Source of the DNA: Cunninghamia lanceolata
Taxonomy: Eukaryota > Streptophyta > Pinopsida > Cupressales > Cupressaceae
DNA: 64,000 nt
Assembly (NCBI GenBank): GCA_027924645.1
Contig: BSBN01001687.1
Location: forward strand, 1,488,001 to 1,552,000
Direction of reading: 5' to 3'
The notes below the pieces were generated by a model, which saw only the letters and a program-made list of their open reading frames with translations, ran no database searches and had not been told where the DNA came from. Positions within the stretch are counted from its first letter, which is position 1. Each line of letters opens with the position of its first letter. Of the stretch, positions 11,706-22,338 are shown piece by piece. Made by a program: the position numbers and the translations under genes.

Positions 11706-12028
11706 TCTACCAAGTTAAATATCTAAGCCTAGTCATCCTCCCAATCACATGACTGGCCACGTGCTTGAACATATGGGTAGTCCTAGTCATCATGCTAATC
11801 TATCCTTGAGTCATCCCCCGATGATTCTTCCTAGTCATCCTAGTGATATGTCCTTTAATCATATCACTATTATTTCTCACCCCTTGGTACCTAAAGCACG
11901 CGCTAACAGGGTAGGAATTCAAATTAGCTTGTTTATAACCCATTATAGAGTAAATGGACATTATTCTACTCCTTGAGGAGGAGGGTTTGAATATGATTGG
12001 GAAGGTTGTCTATCTTCCTCCAACACCT

Positions 12029-15000
12029 CTAGTTGTTGAGGTTTTGTCCAAGGTTGACCATGTTGTCGGCCACCTTGTTACCTTCTCTATAAGTGTGCCC
12101 TATCTCTTTATCAGTGAAACCCAATAGTAAGCTAGTTATGTCTGCAATTATGTCCTTGAGCTTACAACCAGTGTTAGCCCTATCGAAAACTACATCCACA
12201 ATGATTTTTGAATCCCCTTCAATTTGAATTTTGTCAATACCCAAGGACAGAGCAAATTTAAGGCCCCACATTAAGGAAAGACCCTCAACCACATTATTGG
12301 ATTGTATGCCTATCCCCCTAGCATAAGCAACAATCAAATATTCATTATTGCTCTTGATAATTCCTCCCCCACTAACCATGCCAGTACTTTTTTTGGCAGC
12401 ACCATCAAAATTAAGTTTAACCCAGTCTTTAGGAGGAGCTTTCCAGGTAGTGCTTTGTCTAGCAATCTTCTTGGAATTATCAAAGGTGGAAATGTCTAAA
12501 GTTAAACCCCAATCCTTGGCAATCCATTTCTCAGAATGAGTGGGGGGGTCTATGGCAATATTTAGACTATTAATGGAGGTGTTTTCAGACACCAACTTAC
12601 TAAAGGAGAAGAAGATCTCTTTAGAAATTTTGGTAGAATCCCTGAAGATTCTATTATTTATCTCTTTCCATATGCTCCACCCCAAGTGTGGGGGAATTTC
12701 TCTCCATAATTCACCGATTCTTGAATGTTTAAAGGGGGCAGTCCAACTCTTTATAAAATCTATGAGGCTTTCACTCATCACCCATTCAAGGCTAAGTTTA
12801 CTCAAAATCAAACTCCAAACCTCTTTAGTCTAATCACAATGGAGGACTAAGTGTGGTATGGACTCTTCTTCTTTGTGGTACAACACACACCATTTAACCA
12901 GGTGGAAGCCCCTTTTCTCTAGGTTATCAATTGTCAAGATTTTGTGGTGAGCAATAGACGACCAGAAAAAATTAATTTTGGGTGTCAAATGGTTGTTCCA
13001 GACCTTCTGCTAGAATATGTTAATTTGATCATTGTTTGACAACAGATTGTAAGCAGTCTTAACTAACAAGACTCCCTTACTGTCGCAAGCCCATAACATC
13101 TCATCCTACCTGGGGAACAAAGGAATTCTGTAATTACTCAGTTCAAGTTGCAAGGAGCTAATGAACTGATCTCCCAAATTGTTTTTAGTCCAACATTCAA
13201 CAATATTTTTCCACTATCTTTTTCCCTAGGAGTGGTCAATGTAATTACTGTCCAGCTCCCCAAAGAACTTGGTAGCCCTAAGTTTAAGGTTGTCATTTCC
13301 CTAGATGAATAGAGGTTTCTCATGAAGCCAAGTGTCTTCCCAGAACCTGATCTTATCACCCTTGCCTAGCTTCCACTTCAAACCTTTAGAGAGGATGCTC
13401 CTAGTTTTTAGCATCTTGTTCCAGATAATGGAACCTTTAGGGAGATTCATGAGCTCAAGGAAGCCTTCTCTCTCCCCATTGTGTAGGTACTTGGCTTTCA
13501 TAATCTAACCCCAATATTTTTGATCCTTCAAAAAACACCACCCCACCTTTGCCAATAGTGCTTGGTTCATCAATTGGATCTTTCTGATACCCAGTTCCCC
13601 TGGGCCTTAGAAAGACAAACTTTGTCCCAGTTGATGAGGGAAATCCTCTTTTTTTCTTCAACCCCCATCTAGAGGAAGGTTCTCTAAATTTTTTCAAATT
13701 TCTCTGCTATATATCTAGGCATCTTAAATAGAGTGATAAAGTAGGTGGGGATACCTTGGAGGGAAGCCTTCAGGAGTTGGCACTTTCCCGTTTGGCTCAG
13801 CAACTTACCCTTCCAGCCTTCCATCTTTTTCTAGATTCTCTTAAGGATAGAATTCCAGAAGGAGGGCGTCACGTCCTTGACTATGAGAGGGAGACCAAGG
13901 TAAGTAGTAGACAAAGTTGCCTTATTACATTTTAGAATGGTTTTAATCTTCTCTTGGAGGTCCTGCTCAATATTGAAGAAGAAGACATTGCTCTAGTCAT
14001 AGTTTATGCATTGCCCAGAAGCTTCAGCATAGTCATTTAGTAATTGTTTCCATTTTTTAGCTTCCACCATTGAGGCTACACCAAACAACATGGTGTCATC
14101 CACAAATTGCTGGATAGCTGAGGGCTCCACATTAGAAGCAACTCTAAATCCTTTCAGAACTTGTCTACCAAGAAGGTTTAATATGTTTCTCCCTAGCACC
14201 TTAGCCATGATAATGAAAAAATAGGGGGATAAGGGGTCCCCTTGTCTAATTCCTCTACCAGAGTTAAAATACCCCCAGGGTGACCCATTGACCAGCATAG
14301 AGTACTTGACAATGGTCGTGCATTCACTTATAGGTTTGATCATTTTATCCTAGAATCCAAACTTCCTTATCACTTTGAATAGGAAATCCCAAGAGATTAT
14401 GTTATAAGCTTTTGAGATATCAAGTTTAAGAGCCATGCCATGGATATTGCTTCTATCCATTGAGTGAATTATCTTGTGAGTGGAGATGGTAGCATCAACA
14501 AACTGTCTTCTAGGAATGAACCCCTTCTAACAACCAGTTATGAGACTATCCAACAAAGGTTGCAATCTATAGACCAGGGTCTTAGTGATTATCTTATAGA
14601 TAGTATTGCATAGGCTTATAGGATGGTAGCTAGCCATAGTCTTAATAGTAATCTTCTTGGGGGTGAGTGTAATAAAAGTAGTGTTAATATGTTTGGGGAT
14701 CTCACCCATCCTAAAGAAGTTTCTGACAGTCGTCATAACATCAAACCCCACAATGTCCCAGAAGTCTTGAAAGAATGCCAGTGGGAACCCATCAAGGCCA
14801 AGGGCATTGAAAGCCCCCATGGAGAAGACCACCACCCTCACTTCATCTTTGGAAACTAGTTTCAAAAGAGCACAATTATCCTCTACCGAGAGTATGGAAG
14901 GAATGTTGTCCAACAACTTCTCACCCCTCTCCAGGTTGGGATTATCCTTTTTCTTGGAGAGGAAATTCCTGAAGTAGTTAGAGGCCAAATGGCCCATCTC

Positions 15001-16164
15001 TTCTTTAGAATTGACTTCTCTATTGTTCTCATCTAGGAGTTTAGTTATATTGTTCCTTTTTCTATGCTTCATGGTTTACTGGTGGAAGAAGGAAGTGTTT
15101 CCATCCCCTTCAGTCAGCCATTGGACTCTAGATTTTTGCTTCCAGAATATCTCTTCCCTTTTCATCAAATCCCTTCACTCTTTGAGAAGGGCCTCTTCCC
15201 TATTGAAGTTGGTCTCACTCTTATCCCCCTTGGCCATTTTGTCCTAAATATCCAGAAGGTTGTTAGAGATGTGTTTATTTTGGGTCATGATGTTACCAAA
15301 GAAGAATTTGTTCCAACCTTTGACCTTTTTCTTGACATGAATTAGTTTTTGAGTGAGTCTAAACATGGGGGAGCCTTGCATCATGATACTCCACCAATTG
15401 GTAATGCAGACTTTGAAATCAAGGTGGGAAGACCACATAATTTTGTATCCTTTAGGAACTCCTTCGTTCCAAGTGAATAAAAGAGGGTTGTGGTTAGAGA
15501 TGATCTGAGGCAGGGCAATCAAATTAGAGTGTTGCATAATATCCCAATTGGACAAAATCAAGAATATGTCTAATTTCACCTGAATCAGTTGATATCCCCT
15601 TCTCCTGTTGGTCTAGGAAAAGAGTTGATTATTAACCTCCATATCCATTAGTCCAGTTTGATTAAGAAAGTCTTCTAGGTCTGCCATGCTATCAGAGTAG
15701 TTTATGATGCCCCTAGACTTTTTAGAAGGGAAGAGGGGGGTATTAAAATCACCAGCCAACATCCAATTGGCTCTTTTCTTAGCATTCACTCTAGGGATCA
15801 ACTCTTCCCAAAGTTCCTTCTTGGCACTTCTAGTTTTGGGAACATAGATGTTTATCAATTTCTAGACTTTCTTGTTGAGGGTGGATTTCACTTCTAAGCT
15901 ATTCTTACTATGGGAGCAATAACAATCAATGAGGTGATGTTTATTCCACATTGTGACCAGGCCCCCAGAAGCACTAAAGGAGGGGCTGATGAGGTAGTCC
16001 GCTGTGGGCCATAATTTTCTAGCAATAACTTTGAAGATTTCTTTAGACATTTTAACTTCTTGGAGATGGAGAATATCTAATTTATTTTCATAAATGTAGC
16101 TTTTGACTAAAAATAGCTTTTGAGGACTATTAAGTCCCCTTACATTCCAGGAGAGTAACTTCAT
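12029..16164 (-). pseudogene. LINE ORF2: endonuclease, reverse transcriptase, RNase H
   Basis: The start at 16164 reads MKLLSWNVRGLN, the usual N-terminus of the endonuclease; LQEVK supplies the catalytic Glu, GDFNT the Asp/Asn pair, and SNHNPLL replaces the usual SDHxP motif. Reverse transcriptase spans about 15070-13990 with GxRQGDPLSP and the FVDD active site at 14095-14106. A Cys/His segment near 13000-12850 resembles zf-RVT. RNase H fills 12500-12029 with FDGAAKK, NVVEGLSL, IEGDSK and HxxREGNxxAD, so all its acidic residues are kept. The frame is broken by single stops at Trp or Gln codons (15862, 15613, 14527, near 14344, near 12830) and by a few shifts around 13500-13990. It would have produced cDNA by target-primed reverse transcription. 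Confidence 0.9.
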
Positions 16165-17625
16165 TTACAACCCCACCTAGAGAGAGAGCCTCCAGAGTAC
16201 TTTGTCTCCCATTAGCTATTTCCTTGCTAGCTTCTCTCTATCTAGTTTCCCTCTGTGAGGGTCTTCCAACCTTCCCATCCATCCCCACATCTACTGACTT
16301 TTTTGAATGGCCTTTGCCTTTCCTCTTCGCTGTCACCCATCCCTCCTAGTTGCTCCACAAGGAACTAGGACTAGCCCCAATGGATAGAACCTTGGGTGAC
16401 AACAACTCTGCCTTTTTCCCTTTTTCTTCCCCTTCTTGGATAGCAAGAGGACCATACTCAGACTCTTTCTCCCCTTCAGCAATTTTCTCCCTTTGAGGGG
16501 TGTTGTTGTTTTTAGTTTTAGGGGGTTGATCCTGGATCTCCCCTTCTTACTCTTCTATTCCTGCAATAACTTCCCTAGTTTTGTTGCTCAACAATTTTGG
16601 CATCTATTGTTCAACACTTGGAGTGGTCTTTTCTCTGGGCTTTTCAGGATTTTCTTTTTTGATGGGGATTTAATGATGCTCAATAAATCATCTTTCAGGG
16701 TTTGTTTGTTTGATGGGGACTTAATGATGCTCAATAAATCATCTTTGAATGGATAGTCCTCCGTATCCACCTCCACCTCACTCCCCTCTTTAGTTTTTTG
16801 GTTCCTTAGGAGATTGCATTCATTGATCAAGTGACCTTTCTTGGAACAATTTTAACAGAAAGTAGTGGCATTTTCATAAACTAGTTGTTGTTCCCAGCTA
16901 CCATATTTGGATTTTATATTGATTGAATTAGGTAGGGTTTTATTAATATCTGCATTGACATAAAAGCAGGAAAAAACTAACCTTGTTTTTTTCATGGTGG
17001 TATTGTCCATGGCTATGAATTTTTCAAATGAGTTCCCAATCTAGGTGAAGATTTCCTCATACCAATACTCTAGCAACTGACCTGGTAACCTCACCCAAAC
17101 TGAGGCTGACTTGCTTAGTTACATGGCTGCATCAAAACTTGGTTTCTAGCACCCTAAACACAAGTTGTGTTTACCATATAGCTAAGGGCCTCCAACCAAA
17201 ATCACTATAAGGTCCTCCTTGGCAGTGAACTTGAACAGAAATAGGCCTCCAGACATAGTGTTGGTCACGACACTTCCCTTCAGGTGCCATCTGGAAGATA
17301 CCCATCTCCTAACCATGTCTATATTAGGTCTTAAAAAATAGAACTTACCAACTAGAGATAGCTTCATGGACAAGACTATCTTTTCCATCATGAGGTCTGA
17401 GATTTGAAGATTTGTTCCTTTCTCTGACTCTGATAGCACAAGGATAGCAAAGTCATCTCTGTTCCATTCGCCTTCCCAAAGTAGGGCCATTTTCCAGGCC
17501 TTAGGACTTAAATCTGATGTTGTAATTTCATGCTCTGAAGTATTGCTTGAGACAATACTTATTGCAACAGGTTCCATCAGGCGGCCCAATGGGGGGCAGG
17601 CCCCCCCTGCTCTGACAGAATCCAT
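16165..17625 (-). pseudogene. LINE ORF1: DUF4283-like, zinc-knuckle RNA-binding protein
   Basis: The ATG at 17625 opens a frame of 147 codons, then stops interrupt a continuing frame. The N-terminal part looks like the DUF4283 domain common in plant LINE ORF1 proteins; near 17080 the segment VRLPGQLLEYWYEEIF is typical of it. A CCHC knuckle (C-x2-C-x4-H-x4-C, NCSKKGHLINEC) lies at about 16860-16820, with a TAA inside its first loop. A charged tail follows up to the ORF2 start. Expected role: RNA binding in the LINE particle. The many stops make it a pseudogene. Confidence 0.75.
16661..16762 (-). repeat. 51-bp tandem duplication inside LINE ORF1
   Basis: Two copies of a 51-bp unit (16661-16711 and 16712-16762) encode the 17-residue unit KDDLLSIIKSPS plus five variable residues, repeated in frame. 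The period is a multiple of three, so the ORF1 frame is kept. Confidence 0.7.
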
Positions 17626-17710
17626 GACCTAAGCAGGTTCAAACCTAGTTCAAGTGAGAAAGTTGTAGAGCACTTTCAAAAAATGTATCTTTTCTTGTTG
17701 CAACTAAAAT

Positions 17711-17723
17711 AAAATATATTCAT
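17711..17723. repeat. LINE target-site duplication, right copy
   Basis: Exact copy of the 13 bases at 9668-9680, adjoining the 5' end of the minus-strand LINE. Confidence 0.75.
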
Positions 17724-18198
17724 TATTTGATTTTTTTAGGAGCCCGTAGTATTAAAAAAATACTGAAAGTTTTGTTTATTCCATAGCATGCGATCAAGCA
17801 TCAATGGATTGTCGTGCTCTAAGCATAAAATGAATATAGTTAGAGCGGGAGGCCACGCCATTGGTGAGAAATAGTGATGTGGAAATTGGTTGTGTGCAGA
17901 GTATTCTTAATTAAAAGCAAATGATTAAATTAAGAGGTCAATTCAATGTGATAGCGATTAAATATTAAAATAAATGTGTCATCTTCTTCTCTTTCTCTAG
18001 AAGAAGTTCAATTTTCTTCATTTCATTTAGTAGCGATTGAATTTGCATCTTAGAGAACATTTATTTAACACTTTTTAACAATGTCAGAGAAAGATGACAT
18101 CCTCAAATCTAGAAAATTGAAGAGTGAGAGGAGCCCCATCAAAGAGAAAGAAGGCAACCATAAATTCCTATTTTAATTGACAACAACAGAATTATACA
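17724..18198. other. Spacer with one more copy of the 130-bp motif, then hAT leader
   Basis: The part 17768-17890 repeats the GATCAA...CACGCCATTGG...GATGTG motif order of the array at 8.7-9.6 kb, so the LINE split that array. The rest is AT-rich leader sequence before the hAT reading frame. An alternative upstream ATG at about 18083 opens only a short frame. Confidence 0.5.
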
Positions 18199-20126
18199 AT
18201 GGATGAGGGCCCATCAAGATTAAATAACAAGGAAATTTTTCTTGAGATTGAGGAATTCTATTAGAATGACCTTGAGGATGAAGAGGCATCAAATATAAAT
18301 CCTGAAGGTGGTAGCAATGATGTGGTTCAATCTGGCAATGAAAATGTAAATAATGTGGTGATGATCACACAAGCAGAAGATGTTTAGGGTACTGGTGGTG
18401 GTACTAGTATTGGTGAACCTAAGTCTGAAAGCCTTTTGAACAAACATAAATCTTGTCAATGGGACATGTCAAGAAATTTTTAGCTCAAATGGGTTTGTAA
18501 GTATCCATTCATTGAACCTATGAAGAATGAATATGGAGAGGGCATGCCAAAACTATGTCGCTATAAGATTTGCAGCTAGAAATTAAAGAAAGACAAGACG
18601 TTGCAACTAAATCTAAACACTATTGAGAAGTATGTAGGTAAAGTTTATGAAAAGGTAAATGTAAATGGAGAGTTGAAGTTAGTGATGTACTGGAATATGA
18701 AAGATGAATACACTCATGCTCATAATGTAGCCGAATACAAAGAATATATGCAATCGCAGGCACAACTTGACACTGCTAGAGGTTCCATATCTTCTCTATT
18801 TGGAAAGGTGATGGAAGCAAGTCATTTATCCAAAATTATATAACTCACAATTATATTACATATTTTAAATAGAGTCTGACCATTGATAAACTTTATGAAA
18901 TATAGGAATTTAATGCAATTTATTGGAGTTTCCAACTTTCCACTCTCCCATTGGGAATGGGTTCAGTGTCTAGCTATGGTGGAGAGGTAGGATATAGCTG
19001 AGAAATTGAGTTAGGTGACTTTCTTTTCCTTGTCTCTGGATGAGGTGATGACCATTGACAATAATTCTTAGGTGTGTATGCATGTTTATATTGTAGAAAA
19101 TCATATTCACTAGCCTCATCTACTTGCAGTTTGTAAAATGAAAAAAAAATATACCTTACTAACCTTATGGATATAGTAAAAAATAACTTGATCGGTATTG
19201 GATGCCTAGATGATTTGGCAATCACAAGGAAGCTAGTCTGCGTTGGTGCAGATGGGGCATCAGTCATGTAGGGTCATAGAAATGGGCTTATTATTAATTT
19301 GTAGACATCATGTTCACCGTACGTGATCAACATACACTACATGGCCCACAAAATGAATTTGGATTTTAAAATTGTAAGTCAGTTTCAATTTGTTTCCAAA
19401 GCTAAAGACCTTGTAGTGAGGTGTATACATATTTTTGTAGAAGTCCAAAAAGATTTTTGGAGTATCAAAGATTTGTTGAAGGACTTACTTAGGGTAAAAA
19501 GCTACTTAAGGATGTGGATACTAGGTGGATATTGTTGCACAAAGTAGAAAATAGATTGTTTGAAGAGTACTAATCATTGTTGGGCCTATTCTATGAAAAT
19601 CGTGTAGATCAGGCAAATATGTTGGCATTATTCATTGATTTCAAGATACTATTGACTCTATCTAGGATTCTTCCCTTGTTGGAAGAAATGAATATTCTAT
19701 CAAAGAAGGCACAAGGCAAAACAATTTACATTGAAAAATACTCAAAGCTATGGAAAATGGTATGTCTCTTTGCTCAATCTATATATCAATCAATTTGAAG
19801 CATTTACAGGTCCAAAGTTTGCAAGCTGGCAAATAACAATGAACATTGAACACTCAAATAACTTTCTGGAGTACATTGATGTAGGTGATTTATGTGCATC
19901 AGTGCCTCGGTATATGATAGAATTACACTACTTCAGTAAATTTGGATGGAGCTCTCAGGTCAAACAAAAAAGTGTTACAAGAGAGGATTTTAAAGATCTC
20001 GTGTCTTTTGTAAAGGATACATTACAAGAAATTGTGAGAAGTCTATCTTCTAATCTATAAGAGAGCACTTTCATCAGGATGAACTTCTAGAAGAAATGGC
20101 TATAGTTCATCCTCAATATTGAAACA
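18199..20126 (+). pseudogene. hAT transposase relic, N-terminal and central part
   Basis: Starting at ATG 18199 there is a charged leader, a degenerate BED-type zinc-finger region (18450-18620, with W, CKYPF and LCRYKICS), then a spacer-rich central region. The catalytic hAT domain is recognisable from VCVGADGASVM (19225) through NIHYMAHKMNL (19325) to DTRW (19515) and the following helical part. Stops are frequent and often replace Gln or Trp codons. The frame continues to about 20126, where gypsy element A interrupts it; the C-terminus resumes at 26469. The DNA transposase would have cut and pasted a hAT element; I could not find its terminal inverted repeats. Confidence 0.8.
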
Positions 20127-20957
20127 TGATGCAGGAGCATCCCAAGTTGCAGAGAAATCTTGCATCAACCAAAAATATTTGCATTCTATTGTTTTCTTTC
20201 ATTTATAGTTCAGTTCAGTCAATTGCAGTTTCAGCATTTTGTACCACATTTTACCACACCATCATATCAGAGCTTACAGAGTAGGACTTAGCATCTACAT
20301 AATGTCATCTACCTCATATTCAGATTTAAAGTGATTTGGATTTGTTTCCTGGGAGTTATCACTATCAAAAGATCATCAATTTTCACAAACAAAGCATTCA
20401 GACAGTTAGTTGAAGGAGAAGGTTTGCAGAGCACTTTCATAACTTGCAGAGCCTAATGGAATAGCATACATAGCACATAAGGATTAGATAGACCTTCCTT
20501 GAGGTCTGGACTGAGTTTCATTCATTTGTGGAGCAATACCATGTGTTGTAGGCTAAACTACTTATTTCTACACGTTACATCTTTCATTGGAGTTTGTAAC
20601 CCCTTGTGGTCGACGCGGAGGATCAATTGAGCTTGAAGATGATATATATAGATCTCTTAGATGAATTAGGAAGTTAGTTCTTAGTTAGTAGTTTTAGAAT
20701 GTGATTTCGAATTCAATTTTATTTCTGGATGGCACTTCAATGCCATATCTTGCATATTTGTTGTAACCTGGAAAGCAGGCCTATGAGCCCTTTGATTATA
20801 GCCCACATATTGCTAGCATATGAGAATTATGTTTCTTTGATATGTTGAATGTATAATCTTCCATTGAACTCTATGATTGTGTTAATTTCATTGTGTTTAC
20901 TCTATTTGCATGGTTTGGATAGTTCATTATATGAACCCTCCGACCATGACTGTACCA
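20127..20957 (+). repeat. Element A 5' LTR
   Basis: Begins TGATGCAGGAGC and ends TGTACCA. The same sequence recurs at 25635-26468 and, more diverged, as the LTRs of element B. A TATA box lies at 20642-20650, about 310 bases before the LTR end. Confidence 0.9.
20642..20650 (+). promoter_or_regulatory. LTR promoter TATA box (element A)
   Basis: ATATATATA follows the conserved word GACGCGGAGGATC shared by the LTRs of A and B, suggesting the core promoter in the U3 region. Confidence 0.4.
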
Positions 20958-20959
20958 AG

Positions 20960-20972
20960 TGGTATCAGAGTG
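20960..20972 (+). other. Element A primer-binding site
   Basis: TGGTATCAGAG begins two bases after the 5' LTR and matches the initiator-Met-tRNA type site. Confidence 0.8.
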
Positions 20973-21143
20973 AAGTTTTGAATCCTTTGGGAAGTGAAGG
21001 CATTCTGTAAGATCTTGTGGTGAACAGAGTACCGACCTGAGGTAGTCTACTTGTGTTTGTCAATAGAGCGTCGATTGTGAGGTAGTTGCCACCCTGTAGT
21101 AAGATTGTTGAATTGAGGCAGTTGCACCAAATCCTAGGAAGAG

Positions 21144-22338
21144 ATGCCACCAAGGAGGATGCATGCTATGGCCAATGTTGCTGGAAGAATGGAAGAAATG
21201 ATAGAGATGGTGAGGACAATGAAAGTTCCATTGGATGTTGTAGAAGATAGAAGAAGAGGACTAAACCCTAGACATGAAGATGAAAGTGATGATCAAGAGA
21301 TTCAAGTTGCTGACCAAAATGAAGAAACCCTAGAAGAAGAAGAATTAGATCAGGTGAAGATGTTGAACACTATTTCTAAGATTTGAAAGAGACCTAGAGT
21401 AGAAGTACTAAACTATATTGGAAATTTGAATCCAGGGGAATTGATTGACTGGATACATTACTTGGAAGAATACTTTGAATATGAGGAAATTGAAGATCTA
21501 GAGAGAGTAAGATTTGCAAAAACTAAGTTGAAAGGACATGCTGCTATTTGGTGGAAATAAGTTCAATTGGATTGAAATAGGAGAGGAAAAGAAAAGATCA
21601 TAAAATGGGATAGGATAGGGACAAAGTTGAAGAATCAGTTCATACTTGCTAACTATGAGCTAGAATTGTTGAAGAGACTGCAAAATCTAAGGCAAAAGGA
21701 GAAATCTGTGGAGTACACTGAAGAATTTCATAAGATGGTCATAAGGACTAGACATAGTGAAGAAAGCAAGGAGAAAGTGGCAAGATACATAAATGGATTG
21801 AGATTTAACATTCAAGAAGAACTAAGTTTGGTGAGGATGACCACAATAGAGGAAGCATATCAGTTTGCATTGAAAGTTGAAGACAAGTTGAATAAGAAGC
21901 ATGAGAAAAGATAGAGAGGTAGAGGAGGTAAATTTCAAAAAGGTAGAACATATTCCAAAGGAGAAAGATCATATGTGGAGCAGAAAAAGGAAAGAAGTCC
22001 ATACAAGAAGGAAGATAGAGATAACAATTCATACTAGAGAGATGACAAAAGTTTCTACTGCAATAGTAGAGGGAATCATAATTCTTACCACAATGAAGGA
22101 TATAGGAGAGATGAAATAGGGTTTGATAAAATATCATTTAGGGTAACTTATTTTAAGTGTGGATGTGAAGGACATAGAACATTTGAATGTCACCAGGGAA
22201 GTACAAGTAAGAGAACAAAGAATAGTGCAAGAGCACCTTATGCGGAGGAAGAACATATTGGATCACCTAGTTCAGTTGGAAAACTAGAGAAAGGAGAATC
22301 ATTAGTCATGAGGAGAGAACTATTTCAAGCAGACAACT
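21144..22338 (+). pseudogene. Element A gag
   Basis: Starts MPPRRMHAMANV at 21144. An acidic N-terminal third is followed by the gypsy capsid domain (21460-21910) with LEEYFEYEE, AIWWK and a conserved VEYTEEFHKM segment. A basic, Lys/Arg-rich region and a zinc knuckle (about 22150-22195) follow. The first knuckle Cys is replaced by Tyr (YFKCGCEGHRTFEC). Stops occur near 21384, 21558 and 21912. The frame once ran straight on into protease, as in element B. Role: capsid and RNA packaging. Confidence 0.85.

Larger units (their letters stand above)
9681..17710 (-). mobile_element. Complete-length but decayed plant LINE, about 8.0 kb
   Basis: A minus-strand non-LTR retrotransposon. In its own 5'-3' order it has ORF1 with a zinc knuckle, ORF2 with apurinic-type endonuclease, reverse transcriptase, a zf-RVT-like segment and RNase H, then a third coding remnant, then a U-rich 3' tail ending in AATCAAAAAC. 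It is bounded by an exact 13-bp duplication, with no poly(A) tract between the RNase H end and the third ORF, so the whole 8,030 bp appears to have inserted as one unit. It landed inside the array of 130-bp motifs. Several in-frame stops make it inactive. Confidence 0.85.
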
